A DNA stretch of 64,000 nt from contig JBBRYI010000015.1 of NCBI GenBank assembly GCA_038237805.1, forward strand, positions 23,411 to 87,410, in the 5' to 3' direction. Each line of letters begins with the position of its first letter. Position 1 is the stretch's first letter. The translations under genes and the position numbers were made by a program. The notes under the pieces are model-generated. The model made no database searches. It was given only the letters and a program-made list of their open reading frames with translations, and was not told the DNA's origin. Of this stretch, positions 1 through 9,763 are shown in pieces. This stretch comes from JBBQFI01 sp038237805. GTDB taxonomy: Bacteria > Verrucomicrobiota > Verrucomicrobiia > Chthoniobacterales > UBA10450.

Positions 1-2
1 TC

Positions 3-677
3 ACCGATTTCTATGGCAACCTTTGTGGGCGGCTTGTCGGTCCAGCTAGCAACATCCGATTCACACTCGATGCGTCGATCGAGGATCACGGAGAGCCTGA
101 TCGCAAACAGTGTCCAAAAGCCGTGCAGCAAAAAATCGAAGATCTTCCCGACGAAGCGCTCGGTTATCTTCTCGCCAGTCGATACTGCGAAGTGGACAAA
201 CTTTCAGACATAGCGTGGAACCTTTTTGGAAACACTGCGCCCGGCTGGCCCCGCGTACAGGCGATTTGCGATTGGGTGAATCAACACATTACCTTTGGTT
301 ACCAGTACGCCGATCAGAACAAATCCGCTTTTGATGTTTACGGCGATGGCAAAGGCGTTTGCCGCGATTTTAATCATCTCGCCGTCACCTTCTGTCGCGC
401 CATGAATATTCCTGCGCGCTACGTTACCGGATATCTCGGTGACATCGGCGTGCCGGCTGCGCCCTACCCGGGGGATTTCAGCGCGTGGTTCGAAGTTTAT
501 CTTGGCGACCGCTGGCATGCGTTTGATGCGCGCCACAATTGTCCGCGCATTGGCCGAATCTTGATAGCGGCAGGCCGAGATGCGGCGGATGTGGCGATGA
601 CAACCAATTTCGGGCGCGCCATTTTGAAAAAATTTGTCATTGTCACGGATGAAATGCGCAACGGAATAGCAGCGTAA
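3..677 (+). CDS. transglutaminase-like family protein (C-terminal part; start lies before the window)
   Basis: The frame is open from the left edge to the stop at 677, so only the C-terminal 224 or so residues are visible. The transglutaminase-like cysteine protease fold is recognisable: the catalytic Cys lies in GKGVCRDFNHLA, followed by the His/Asp region WHAFDARHN. An internal ATG-less start at 123 is possible but unlikely, because the upstream codons encode family-like sequence (TDFYGNLCGRLVGP). Bacterial relatives often sit beside circularly permuted ATP-grasp or alpha-E proteins, but that side is outside the window. The substrate is unknown. It is convergent with the LptF/G-like gene downstream. 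Confidence 0.85.
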   Translation, partial: TDFYGNLCGRLVGPASNIRFTLDASIEDHGEPDRKQCPKAVQQKIEDLPDEALGYLLASRYCEVDKLSDIAWNLFGNTAPGWPRVQAICDWVNQHITFGYQYADQNKSAFDVYGDGKGVCRDFNHLAVTFCRAMNIPARYVTGYLGDIGVPAAPYPGDFSAWFEVYLGDRWHAFDARHNCPRIGRILIAAGRDAADVAMTTNFGRAILKKFVIVTDEMRNGIAA

Positions 678-741
678 TTGTCTTTGGCGATACCGTTGTC
701 GTCATCCTGATTGCGCGCGCAGCGCGGTCGCACAACGCTAA

Positions 742-1848
742 CTATTGCCTCGCCAATCGCCGGAACAGCCAGGCGCCGAGTGCGAGAAACAAAATATTGG
801 GCAACCAAACGAGGTACTCCGGATGCAATCTCGGATTCGCGCGCAACGTGTCGGCGATGATGATGAAAAGAAAGTACACGATCGCGACGACCAGACTCAT
901 GAGAAAACCGATCGAAGTCTCGCGGCGATGTGCAGTCACGCCGAGCGGCACACCAATCAAGGCGAACGCGAGGCAGGAAAATGGAAATGAGAAACGCTTG
1001 TTGATCTCAGTGCGGCTCGCGCTCTGTTCGTGCCGATCGCCAGTTTTGAGTTGATCAAGCAATTGCTCGATGGAGAGCGCGGAGCGGCTCGGCTGTTTCT
1101 TTTCTCTATCATAAAGGTCGCTCAGGCTGATCGGCAACGTTCCCTCGGCCATGTTGATTCCGTCGCGGATTTTGCGCAGATCCCACGGATTAGCTTCATC
1201 GCGCTGTTGATAGCGAGCGCGGTAGAGATGCATCAGGATTCGTTTGTTCGCGAGGTCAGCCTCCAATTTTCCTGTCTTGGCGAAAGTGACTTTCATCGGC
1301 ATGCCATTTTCGTCCATTTCGAAGACAATGATGTTCTCCAGTCTTTTTCCCTGCTTCTTGCCGACGTAAATTTTTCGGCCAGGGAATTCGTCGATGACCT
1401 GATCGCTGCCGAATAACGCCATCGGGTTCCGCGTCGCGAGATCGAAGATCGTGCTCCGCAACTGCTCCTGCGCCGCGGGTGCGACTTTTACATTAAGCCA
1501 GAGACAGATAGCGGTGGCCGCCAGGGCGATGAAAAGCAACGGAACACAAACCCGCGTGACGCTTACGCCATTGCTACGCAAAGCAATCAACTCGTTATCC
1601 GCGGAAAGCCGGCCGAAAACCAAAAGGATGGCCGTGAGCAATCCCCACGGAATGGTAAAGATGAGCGAGAACGGCAAAACGTAAGCGATAAATGTGAACA
1701 GATATTCCGCCGGCACATCGTTATTCACGAGCAGTGGCAGGAGTTTTCGAAAAATATTGCCGACCACGAGCACGAGACTGAGCACAAAAATCGCAAACAG
1801 AATGTTCACGAGCAGCTCGCGGCTTACGAATCGGTCGATCAATCTCAT
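742..1848 (-). CDS. LptF/LptG family permease (YjgP/YjgQ)
   Basis: 368 residues. Layout fits the LptF/LptG family: an N-terminal pair of transmembrane helices, a third helix near residues 100-120, a long periplasmic beta-jellyroll region (about 125-270) and a C-terminal helical block (about 280-365) beginning SFPFSCLAFALIGVPLG. These proteins form the transmembrane part of the LptB2FG ABC transporter that extracts lipopolysaccharide from the inner membrane. The ATG at 1848 begins MRLIDRFVSRELL, typical for the family. Only one of the two paralogues is present, and lptB, lptA and lptC are not nearby. The sequence does not tell LptF from LptG with certainty. Confidence 0.88.
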   Translation of the reverse strand: MRLIDRFVSRELLVNILFAIFVLSLVLVVGNIFRKLLPLLVNNDVPAEYLFTFIAYVLPFSLIFTIPWGLLTAILLVFGRLSADNELIALRSNGVSVTRVCVPLLFIALAATAICLWLNVKVAPAAQEQLRSTIFDLATRNPMALFGSDQVIDEFPGRKIYVGKKQGKRLENIIVFEMDENGMPMKVTFAKTGKLEADLANKRILMHLYRARYQQRDEANPWDLRKIRDGINMAEGTLPISLSDLYDREKKQPSRSALSIEQLLDQLKTGDRHEQSASRTEINKRFSFPFSCLAFALIGVPLGVTAHRRETSIGFLMSLVVAIVYFLFIIIADTLRANPRLHPEYLVWLPNILFLALGAWLFRRLARQ

Positions 1849-1943
1849 CGGGTTCCTTGTTAGTTCCTTTCCCTATTGCTGACAAGTGAAGCACCCAAGT
1901 GCGCGATTTCCTTCCACACGAACTTTGCTACCTTGAAGGCCGA

Positions 1944-3248
1944 ATGAGCGGGAAGGTCTACGATGTGGCTATTATTGGCGGCGGTCCGGCTGGGAGCACG
2001 GCCGCTACGTTACTCGCTCAAGCTGGTCGCCATGTTGTTGTCTGCGAGCGCGAAAAGTTCCCGCGTTTCCACATCGGCGAATCGCTTTTGCCCGCGAGTA
2101 TGCGCACCTTCGACCGCCTCGGTGTGCAGGAAAAACTTCGTGCTGCTTTCATGGAGAAATTCGGCGGCGAAATGTCTAGCTCCTGCAGTGAAGACGGCGT
2201 GCGCTTTTATTTTAAAGACGGTTATCAATCGCAGTGCGATCGCTCCTACCAGGTAACGCGCGCCGACTTCGACAAGCTGCTCCTCGATCACGCAGCCGAA
2301 AGCGGCGTGGATGTCCGCGAAGAGACGGCGGTGCAAAGCGTCAGCTTTTCTGATGACGGCGTGCAGCTGCGAGTCGCGGGCAAGGACGGCGAGGCTACAG
2401 AAATCCGCGCGCGATACCTGATCGATGCGAGCGGCCGAAACTCTTTTGTCGGTGCGATGTTTAAGCTCAAGAAAAATTACGAGCAACTCCACAAATTTTC
2501 GCTCTTTGCCCATTACAAGGGCGTCGCGCGACCGGAAGGTCGTGATGGCACGCTCACTCGTATGATTCGCGGGCTCGATCGCTGGTTTTGGATAATCCCG
2601 CTCACACAGGAGCGCACCAGCATCGGAATCGTGCTCGATACCGGCAATTTCCGTGGAGCAAAACAAAATCCGGAAACATTTTTCGAAGAGGCGCTCGCCG
2701 AGCAACCGCTTCTCGCGCAGTCGATGCGTGATGCGGAACGCGTTTCGCAAGTTTATACCGCGGCGGATTTTTCTTATCGCAACACGAAGCTGGCCGGCGA
2801 TCGCTGGCTGCTCGCGGGAGATGCCGCGGGTTTTATCGATCCGGTATTCAGCAGCGGCGTCTTTCTCGCCATCATGTCAGGCGAATTATGCGCAGACGTT
2901 CTTCAGCGCGCGCTCGACAAACCAAAAAGCGCTCGCCGGCTTTTCGCTCGCTACGAAAAACAGTTCAATCAAGCGATGGACGTTTACGTCCGCTTTGTGA
3001 ACGCGTGGTATAAAAAGGAATTCATCGAGGTTTTCCTCCACCCGCAGGACGTCTTGCAGATCCCACCGGCGGTCAACGCCGTGCTCGGTGGAAATATCCG
3101 CGGCAGTCTCGCGATCAAATGGCGGATGTGGATTTTTTATCTGCTCGTCTTTGTGCAAAAATATTTTCCCCTTTGTCCCCGCCGAACACTCGTGCCTCAA
3201 AAAGTTGTTCCCTCGACGACGGCGGAACCGGCCGAGGCCGTTTCCTAA
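1944..3248 (+). CDS. FAD-dependent oxidoreductase (geranylgeranyl-reductase / flavin halogenase-like family)
   Basis: 434 residues from the ATG at 1944; a longer start at 1899 would add 15 residues before the dinucleotide-binding motif and is less likely. N-terminal Rossmann motif DVAIIGGGPAGST binds FAD. FHIGESLLP and GDAAGFIDPVFSSG are the hallmark motifs of the group containing geranylgeranyl reductases, LodB-like enzymes and flavin-dependent halogenases. No clear halogenase WxWxIP motif is present, although RWFWIIPL is similar. It opens a four-gene same-strand run with a small lipoprotein, an MMPL exporter and LolA. In aryl-polyene and flexirubin gene clusters such a flavoprotein occurs with these partners. 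Substrate unknown. Confidence 0.8.
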   Translation: MSGKVYDVAIIGGGPAGSTAATLLAQAGRHVVVCEREKFPRFHIGESLLPASMRTFDRLGVQEKLRAAFMEKFGGEMSSSCSEDGVRFYFKDGYQSQCDRSYQVTRADFDKLLLDHAAESGVDVREETAVQSVSFSDDGVQLRVAGKDGEATEIRARYLIDASGRNSFVGAMFKLKKNYEQLHKFSLFAHYKGVARPEGRDGTLTRMIRGLDRWFWIIPLTQERTSIGIVLDTGNFRGAKQNPETFFEEALAEQPLLAQSMRDAERVSQVYTAADFSYRNTKLAGDRWLLAGDAAGFIDPVFSSGVFLAIMSGELCADVLQRALDKPKSARRLFARYEKQFNQAMDVYVRFVNAWYKKEFIEVFLHPQDVLQIPPAVNAVLGGNIRGSLAIKWRMWIFYLLVFVQKYFPLCPRRTLVPQKVVPSTTAEPAEAVS

Positions 3249-3253
3249 ACAGC

Positions 3254-3673
3254 ATGCGCACGATCCTCGCCGCCGGATTGGTGGCGTTATTTAGCCTAAC
3301 GAGTTGTCAGACATCCGGCTTACGTCATCAATTCATGCAGCCGGCGCTGAACTGGGAGGCGAAAATCGGCCAGCTCCAGTATCGCGGACCCAGAACGACG
3401 TTGATCGGTGAAGTGCTCGTGCGTTTTTCCAGGAACGGTAACTTCGAGATGACCTTTACCAAAGGTCCCGGCGTCACTCTGCTTCTCATTCACCAGGATG
3501 CGACTTTTGCACGTGTCGAAGGGCCACTCGCGCGCGGACGCTGGGCCGGACCGATCGACAAAGGGCCGCAACGGTTGCGCGGCTGGCTCGCGTTGCGAAA
3601 CGTTCTCATGCAGGGGCAAAAACCGATGGTGAAATATTCGACCGGCGCGGAGACTTTTGTTTTCGAATTCTGA
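3254..3673 (+). CDS. small outer-membrane lipoprotein, possibly DUF3261/LolB-like
   Basis: 139 residues. A signal peptide with a lipobox (VALFSLTSCQ) gives a lipidated Cys near residue 18. The rest is a compact, probably beta-rich domain without transmembrane helices. It starts 5 bases after the flavoprotein stop and ends 26 bases before the MMPL exporter, so it is probably cotranscribed with both. In aryl-polyene loci a short lipoprotein (DUF3261) sits in this position, but the match here is by size and context rather than clear sequence identity. A GCCTAACGAGT motif copy lies in the signal-peptide codons (3294-3304). Confidence 0.65.
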   Translation: MRTILAAGLVALFSLTSCQTSGLRHQFMQPALNWEAKIGQLQYRGPRTTLIGEVLVRFSRNGNFEMTFTKGPGVTLLLIHQDATFARVEGPLARGRWAGPIDKGPQRLRGWLALRNVLMQGQKPMVKYSTGAETFVFEF

Positions 3674-3699
3674 TCCGGTTTTGCTCCGTCGAATTCGCT

Positions 3700-6228
3700 A
3701 TGCCGTTTTCTCAAATCATCGCCCGACTCGTCACGCAACGACGGCCGCTGGTCTGGGCAACCGTTGTTCTACTCGCGGCGGCATCCACTGTTATTCTTGT
3801 ACTCAAACTTCGACTCGACACCGAAGTGCTCAATCTTTTGCCGAACAATTTCGAGTCGGTCGAAGGATTGAAAATTTACAACAGCGATTTCGCGCAAACC
3901 CGTGAGCTGACTTTCGCGCTCGCCTCTCAGCCTAACGACGCCGACAAGCTCGAGGAATTCGCCCCGCGCTTTGCCGAATTATTGCGCAAACAGCCATGGT
4001 GCGTGCGCATTCTGCCGGGTTCACCGATGGAAACGCCAGAAGGCGTTCGTGATCTGCAAGGCATCGCCCTTCCGCTACTGCTCAATCTCGAGCCGGCAAC
4101 TTTTGATGAAACGATCGCGATGCTGCAGCCCGCAAAAATTCAGGAGCGCTTGCATCGTTTGCGTGAGGAGATTGAAGCGGGCTCGCCGCGACCGCAGTTT
4201 GAATTGCAGCTTGATCCGCTCGGTCTCGTCGCGCCTGCTCTGAAACCATTCGCGACCAATGCTTCGCTTGAGGAAGAGCAACCGCTTACCTCTGCCGACC
4301 GCACCACTCGAATCATTCTCGCGGTCACGAATCAGCGAACCATCGGCGCGTTCGATTGCCAGAAATTGATGCGCCAGGTTAACGCATTTCGCGCGCAAGC
4401 GCACAAAGGCTGGGACGGCGGCCCATTGCAGATTTTGGTGACTGGACGATCCGCTTATGTCGCGGAGATTTCGCTGAGCATGCGGCACGATATCGTCGTC
4501 ACTTTGCTTGGTTCGATGCTGCTCGTCGGCGGCGTTTTCTACATCGGATTCCGGCGCTGGTTGCCGCTGCTCGGCATGGGCATTTCTCTCCTTCTTTGCT
4601 GCCTCGTCGCACTCGCCATCGGAATTCTGATCTTCCACAAGCTTAACATGGTGACGGTCGGATTCTGCGCGATCCTCATCGGTCTCGGAGTCGATTTCGC
4701 CATTTTGGTTTTTGGTCGCTACCAACAGGCGCGCGATGAAGGCGCCGATCATCAACACGCAGTAGCAGAATCGATCGCTAATCTTGGTCGCGCCATTTTC
4801 TTCGGCGCGTTGACGACGGCAGTTGGATTCCTCGCGCTGCTTTTAAGCGGTTCCGCCGGATTCACGCAACTCGGAGTTCTGATCGCAGTGGGGATTTCCT
4901 TCGCCGGTTTGTTTATGACGACCGTCTTTTTTCTTTTCATCCCTCGAAGGACGCCGCCGCGACACGGCGATTGGATTTTTACGCTCGCGAAAAATTACGT
5001 TCGCTGGTGCGTGCGGCGGCCCGCGCCGATGTTGGCGATCTCCACACCAATCCTTTTGTTGCTCACGGCAATTGCAGTTTCGCCGCGTCCTTCGTTGCCG
5101 ATCGATTCGAGCACGCGTTCGATGGAACCAAAACACAGCGACGCCGGTTATGCGTTGCAAACCATCATGAGCAAAATGCCGACGCGGTGGGAACCCGTTC
5201 TCGGTATCGTGCGCGCGCGCGATCAACAGCAATTGCACGACTACTGGCAGACGATCGAAGCGCGCTGGACCAAAGTGCGAGACTCCGGGGCGATCAAAAG
5301 TTTTTCGACGCCGGCAGCACTCGCTCTCTCGCCGCGTCGAACGCAAATCAGTCGCGCAAAGTTGAGCGCAATCGATTTTCCCGCAGCGAGGCAAGCGCTG
5401 GAAACCGCGATCGCGGCCGACGGTTGGAGTCGTGATACTTTTATGCCGGGATTCAAATTAATCGATGAACTTCAGACAGCTGCGAATCCGGCGACGTTGA
5501 TTCCCGATTGGCGAACGTTATTGCCGCTAACGTCAAGCTGGTGGTTCCTGGTTGACCGTTATTTCGCGCATGATCCGCTTCTCACCGTTGGTTTCGTCAC
5601 CACGAACGTACCAGTGACAAGTCATACACAAAAAGAAATGCTCCGTCGCGAATTACCGACGCCGGGAGTTCCGATGATCTTGTCGGGATGGAGCTTTACA
5701 CTCACTGATTTGCTACCCTGGTCGCGCCATCAACTGCTCGTGATCAGCGCGCTCATGGCGGTGTTCGACGCGACTTTACTGGCCGTTCTTTATCGCGATT
5801 TGCGTCTCTGGCTGATCCAGATCGCGACGCTTATCATGGCGATCGGAGGAATGATTGCTTCAATGAAATTGCTCGGCATTCCGCTCAATTTGCTCAACGT
5901 TCTCGCATTCAGGCTCGTCCTTGCGATTGGGGTCGATTACGGAATCTATGTTCTGCTTGTCTGGCAAAAAGCTCGCGAGCTCGAACATGATGTCGCGGGT
6001 GTCGTCAAACCAGTTGTGCTCGCTGGACTCACTGCTATCGCCGGTTTCGGTTCGCTCGGGATCGCAAACAATCCTATCCTGAGTGGACTGGGCATTGCCT
6101 GCGCGCTCGGACTTTTCTGGAGTCTGGCCGCGACAATTTTTTTCACTTTGCCTGCGGCGGCGGCAGCTGAACCAAAGTCGTGGCGCGAAGAATCATTGCA
6201 GCCACTGGAACCATCCAAACATGTCTAG
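3700..6228 (+). CDS. MMPL/RND-superfamily exporter
   Basis: 842 residues. Typical RND arrangement in two repeats: transmembrane helix near residues 15-38, a large periplasmic loop (about 40-245), five helices (about 255-395), helix near 440, second loop, then a final helical block (about 680-820). Signature segments are GFCAILIGLGVDFAILVFGR in the first half and LAIGVDYGIYVLLVW in the second. Such exporters move lipids, hopanoids or polyketide-derived lipids to the outer membrane. The partner LolA gene overlaps its stop codon, pointing to a shared export route. The start ATG at 3700 is followed directly by the first helix. Confidence 0.88.
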   Translation: MPFSQIIARLVTQRRPLVWATVVLLAAASTVILVLKLRLDTEVLNLLPNNFESVEGLKIYNSDFAQTRELTFALASQPNDADKLEEFAPRFAELLRKQPWCVRILPGSPMETPEGVRDLQGIALPLLLNLEPATFDETIAMLQPAKIQERLHRLREEIEAGSPRPQFELQLDPLGLVAPALKPFATNASLEEEQPLTSADRTTRIILAVTNQRTIGAFDCQKLMRQVNAFRAQAHKGWDGGPLQILVTGRSAYVAEISLSMRHDIVVTLLGSMLLVGGVFYIGFRRWLPLLGMGISLLLCCLVALAIGILIFHKLNMVTVGFCAILIGLGVDFAILVFGRYQQARDEGADHQHAVAESIANLGRAIFFGALTTAVGFLALLLSGSAGFTQLGVLIAVGISFAGLFMTTVFFLFIPRRTPPRHGDWIFTLAKNYVRWCVRRPAPMLAISTPILLLLTAIAVSPRPSLPIDSSTRSMEPKHSDAGYALQTIMSKMPTRWEPVLGIVRARDQQQLHDYWQTIEARWTKVRDSGAIKSFSTPAALALSPRRTQISRAKLSAIDFPAARQALETAIAADGWSRDTFMPGFKLIDELQTAANPATLIPDWRTLLPLTSSWWFLVDRYFAHDPLLTVGFVTTNVPVTSHTQKEMLRRELPTPGVPMILSGWSFTLTDLLPWSRHQLLVISALMAVFDATLLAVLYRDLRLWLIQIATLIMAIGGMIASMKLLGIPLNLLNVLAFRLVLAIGVDYGIYVLLVWQKARELEHDVAGVVKPVVLAGLTAIAGFGSLGIANNPILSGLGIACALGLFWSLAATIFFTLPAAAAAEPKSWREESLQPLEPSKHV

Positions 6229-6886
6229 AATCGCAACAATAATTTGTCTTCTCTTCGCCTTTGCAATTTCGACCAGGGCTCAATCGCTCTCGCCGGCTGA
6301 GGTGAAAAGTTTACTCGAGCGCATTCGACAAAAACGCGCCTCAGCGCCGCAGGTCCAGGCGGATTTCCGCGAAGACAAAAATGTTCATCTGCTCAACAAG
6401 CCGATTGCCAGCTCGGGGAAAGTTTGGTTTCAAGCGCCGAACAAGTTCCGGCGCGAAGCCAAAGGCAGCGCGCCCAGCATCACGATCAGCGACGGACAGC
6501 AGCTTTGGATCTATTATCCAAAATTCCAATCGGCCGAGCACTACTCGTTAGGCAAAAGATCGCCGCTGGACGCCGGGATCGCGGCGCTTACCGCCGGATT
6601 GAATCTCGAAAACATCGAAAGTACCTATCGCATCACGGCGACGAAGCGGGATAAAGGTTACGCGCTGGAGCTTGCGCCGCGCGCACCTTCGCTGAAAAAA
6701 TTCCTGCAAAAGTTCACCATTGAGCTGAACGATGACTTGCAGGTCGAGCGGACGGAGATGTTGCAACCGAACGGCGACCGCATCGTCACGGTTTACTCCA
6801 ACGAAACCCGCGCTCCGATCGATCCGTCGACTTTCGAATTCACGCCGCCCGCGGGAACTAACGTGACCACACCACTGGGTCGTTAG
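6221..6886 (+). CDS. lolA: outer-membrane lipoprotein carrier LolA-like protein
   Basis: 221 residues, with a signal peptide (MSRIATIICLLFAFAISTRA) and then the LolA beta-sheet domain. VQADFREDKNVHLLNKPIASSG and WIYYPKF are family-typical (the first segment carries the conserved Q-F-x-E/Q area). The ATG at 6221 overlaps the exporter stop by 8 bases, indicating translational coupling. LolA shuttles lipoproteins or lipids across the periplasm to the outer membrane. In this position it is more likely a paralogue dedicated to the MMPL exporter than the housekeeping LolA. A reverse-oriented motif copy (ACTCGTTAGGC, 6543-6553) encodes Ser-Leu-Gly within the gene. Confidence 0.85.
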   Translation: MSRIATIICLLFAFAISTRAQSLSPAEVKSLLERIRQKRASAPQVQADFREDKNVHLLNKPIASSGKVWFQAPNKFRREAKGSAPSITISDGQQLWIYYPKFQSAEHYSLGKRSPLDAGIAALTAGLNLENIESTYRITATKRDKGYALELAPRAPSLKKFLQKFTIELNDDLQVERTEMLQPNGDRIVTVYSNETRAPIDPSTFEFTPPAGTNVTTPLGR

Positions 6887-6897
6887 GTATTGATCCT

Positions 6898-6973
6898 GTA
6901 GCGGCGGTCTCTGACCGTCGCATATTTTCTCCCTCTGCGATTTCGAACGACGGTCATAGACCGCCGCTGCAGG
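6898..6973. repeat. palindromic repeat family A (paired inverted arms)
   Basis: Two near-complementary arms, GTAGCGGCGGTCTCTGACCG (6898-) and CGACGGTCATAGACCGCCGC (6949-), separated by about 25 bases, fill the gap between lolA and glnD. The same unit occurs at 16402, 22255, 32479 and 52549. Each arm carries its own short palindrome (GCGGTCtctGACCGt). It could fold into a large stem-loop in the transcript and may act as a terminator or mRNA-stabilising REP-like element. Confidence 0.85.
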
Positions 6974-7009
6974 ATTAGCATTCCGAATGCTGCCATTTAG
7001 ATTCAATCG

Positions 7010-9763
7010 ATGTCCCGGCATCTCGACAAAATCCTCGCAAACGCGGAGCTGCAACTCGCCACCACGGCTGCGAAGCGACCGTCCGATGTTCTTCCTCTCT
7101 ACAAAAAGTTCCTCAAGATCGAGGAACATCGGTTGCGCCTGAGGCACCAGGCCGGCGGTGGCGGTCGCGAAATCTGCGCCGGTCGCGCCGAATTGATTGA
7201 CGTCTTGTTGCGCCACGTTTTTGGGCAGGCCAAAGCGGGCGCCCACAACGATGCCGCCGGGTCGGTCGCCTTAATGGCTCTTGGCGGATATGGCCGACGC
7301 GAGCTCAATCCGTTCAGCGATGTGGATGTGATGTTTCTTCATCGGCAAAACGCAGCGCGCATTTCGAGCGAACTCGGCGAATTGGTCGAACAGGTTCTCT
7401 ACCTTCTTTGGGACATTGGTTTCAAAGTCGGTCACTCGACGCGCTCAATCAAAGACGCGATCATGCAGGCGAACAGCGATATGCTGACGAAAACCTCGAT
7501 GCTCGAGGCGCGTTTCCTCGTGGGTGACGCACAACTGGTGCGCACGTTTCGCGGACAGTTCCGCAACAAATGCGTCACCGGTTTCGAGCGCGAGTACCTC
7601 GAGCTGCGCATGAAGGATCAGGCGACGCGGCATGCGAAGTTCGGCAATAGCGTGCACATGCAGGAGCCGAATGTTAAAAGCGGATGCGGCGGCCTTCGCG
7701 ACTATCAAAACCTTCTTTGGATGACATATTTCAAAGAAGGCGCGCTTACTACCACCCACCTGGTTGGACGCGATTGGCTCAGCGATACCGATCAACGTCG
7801 ACTCGATGCTGCTTACGATTTTCTACTTCGCGTCCGGACGGCACTGCACTACGAGACCAAGCGCGGGACGGATGTTTTGCATCTGAACATTCAGGAGCAA
7901 CTCGCCGGCCGCTTACAGTATTCACAGACGACCGCGCTGCTGCGCAGTGAAGCGTTCATGAAAGATTATTACGAACGCACGCGAGATATTTTCCGCATCA
8001 CAGAGCGAATCACCGAACAATTCGTGAGCGGACAATCGTCGGGAAGGTTGCGCTCGTTGCTCAGCTTCCTTCCGAAACCTCGCAGCAACGAAGAAGACTT
8101 TGGTGAATTCGTTAGTCGAGAGAAACAATTGCATGCGAAGCAACCAAACCTCTTTCAAACGAATTCAACGTTGATGATGGAAGCGTTTCGTCTGGCCCAA
8201 AGGGAAAGACTCGAACTAAGTCCGGAGCTTGAAGATCTTTTCGCGCGCAATTTGAGTCTGGTCACGCGTACGTTTCAGTACGCCAAAGAACCGCGAGAAA
8301 TTTTCAAATCGATCCTCCGTCTCAAAGGCGAAGTTGGCCGTGTTCTTCGCATCATGCACCGGGTCGATTTTCTCGGACGCTACATTCCGGAATTCGGCGA
8401 GCTGACTTGTTTGGTGCAACACGAATTTTTTCACCGCTACACCGCGGATGAGCACACGCTAGTGTGCATCGACAAGCTCGACGCGCTCATTACCACCCAA
8501 AACGCGAAACTCCTCTCTTATCGCAAACTGTTCCAGCGCCTCGACGACCCGCTCGTTCTGTATCTCGCGCTCTTAATGCATGACACTGGTCGCGGTGTCG
8601 GAGCGAGACCGCATTCCGAAGCGAGCGCCCTTTTCGCCGGACGTGTGGCGATGCGTTTGCAGCTTTCCCCGGATGAACGCAAATCGCTTATTCTCCTCGT
8701 CGACCATCACGTCACCATGTCCAATATGGCGCAGCAGAGAAATTTGGACGACCCGGAGACGATCATCGAGTTCGCTGCGATCATAAAAGATCAAAAAAAT
8801 CTCGATGCCTTAATGCTTCTCACCCTGGCAGACGGCCAGGGCACAAGTGCCGAGGGATGGTCGGATTGGAAGGAATCGCTCGTCTGGCATCTTCATTACG
8901 CGACTTCGCAATACCTGGCCGATCAGGACGCGTTCAACCAGCAAATGAAGATCGAGCGCGAAAAGTTGAGCGCAGCGGTTAGCGCACAGCTGCCGGCTGA
9001 TTTCGCGGAAGAAATCGAAGCTCATTTCGATTTTATGCCGGACAATTATTTCCGCGCCTTCCCCGTGAACGATATTGTTTCGCACTTGCAGTTGTTCCGT
9101 GACTTTTTTGCGAAACGCTCTGCCCAGGACAGTTCGCCCTTCGCTCCGGCAGTGAAATGGGAAGCGTTTCCGGAACAAGGCCACGCCATTGTCTCCGTTT
9201 GCACCTGGGACCGGCGGCAATTGCTCGCTCGGATAGCCGGTTCGTTCGCGGTTGTGCCGATCAATATTCTCAGCGCCGATATCTACACCCGTGGCGACAA
9301 TCTCGTCCTCGACGTTTTCCGCGTTTGCACTACGGACGCCAAAGCTGTAACCGACCGCCAAAAGCACGAACAGGTGGAACACACTCTTTCCGATTCGTTA
9401 GGCAATGAGACCTTCGATTTTCCACCTCTTATTGCAGAAGCGCGGCGCAAGAATAGACATCGCCTTGCGCAAGAAATCGATTTCCCGACCCGCATTAGCA
9501 TCGATAACAAAGTGCATCCGACTTTCACCCTCGTGCAGATAGAAACACCGGATCGATTAGGCCTGCTCTATGATTTGCTTTCCTGCCTCGATCGAGAAGG
9601 CGTCTACATTTCTCTTTCGCGCATCAGCACCGAGAAAGGCGCTGCCGTCGACACTTTCTACGTGGCGGATGTTACGACCCGCGGCAAAATCACCGACTCC
9701 AATCGCATCAGTTCCCTGCAAAAGAAATTGCAGGAGGCAGCCGTCTTGATCGAAGAGAAATAG
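7010..9763 (+). CDS. glnD: [protein-PII] uridylyltransferase
   Basis: 917 residues, the usual length for GlnD. Domains in order: nucleotidyltransferase (about 80-200) with the motif LGGYGRRELNPFSDVDVMFL, whose Asp pair binds metal; central GlnE/GlnD helper region; HD domain (about 480-600) with LMHDTGRGVGARPHS and VDHHVTMS for uridylyl removal; two C-terminal ACT domains (about 715-800 and 840-915) that sense glutamine. It modifies PII and so couples nitrogen status to glutamine synthetase. No PII gene lies in the window, but glutamate dehydrogenase is encoded 14 kb downstream. The gene begins about 37 bases after repeat A and contains one motif copy (9393). Confidence 0.93.
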   Translation: MSRHLDKILANAELQLATTAAKRPSDVLPLYKKFLKIEEHRLRLRHQAGGGGREICAGRAELIDVLLRHVFGQAKAGAHNDAAGSVALMALGGYGRRELNPFSDVDVMFLHRQNAARISSELGELVEQVLYLLWDIGFKVGHSTRSIKDAIMQANSDMLTKTSMLEARFLVGDAQLVRTFRGQFRNKCVTGFEREYLELRMKDQATRHAKFGNSVHMQEPNVKSGCGGLRDYQNLLWMTYFKEGALTTTHLVGRDWLSDTDQRRLDAAYDFLLRVRTALHYETKRGTDVLHLNIQEQLAGRLQYSQTTALLRSEAFMKDYYERTRDIFRITERITEQFVSGQSSGRLRSLLSFLPKPRSNEEDFGEFVSREKQLHAKQPNLFQTNSTLMMEAFRLAQRERLELSPELEDLFARNLSLVTRTFQYAKEPREIFKSILRLKGEVGRVLRIMHRVDFLGRYIPEFGELTCLVQHEFFHRYTADEHTLVCIDKLDALITTQNAKLLSYRKLFQRLDDPLVLYLALLMHDTGRGVGARPHSEASALFAGRVAMRLQLSPDERKSLILLVDHHVTMSNMAQQRNLDDPETIIEFAAIIKDQKNLDALMLLTLADGQGTSAEGWSDWKESLVWHLHYATSQYLADQDAFNQQMKIEREKLSAAVSAQLPADFAEEIEAHFDFMPDNYFRAFPVNDIVSHLQLFRDFFAKRSAQDSSPFAPAVKWEAFPEQGHAIVSVCTWDRRQLLARIAGSFAVVPINILSADIYTRGDNLVLDVFRVCTTDAKAVTDRQKHEQVEHTLSDSLGNETFDFPPLIAEARRKNRHRLAQEIDFPTRISIDNKVHPTFTLVQIETPDRLGLLYDLLSCLDREGVYISLSRISTEKGAAVDTFYVADVTTRGKITDSNRISSLQKKLQEAAVLIEEK

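Noticed and set aside
2010..2750. 246-residue antisense frame inside the FAD oxidoreductase gene
   Set aside because: The sense frame has intact FAD motifs; the antisense frame has none.
4075..4758. 227-residue antisense frame opposite the MMPL exporter
   Set aside because: Highly charged composition typical of shadows of hydrophobic membrane genes.
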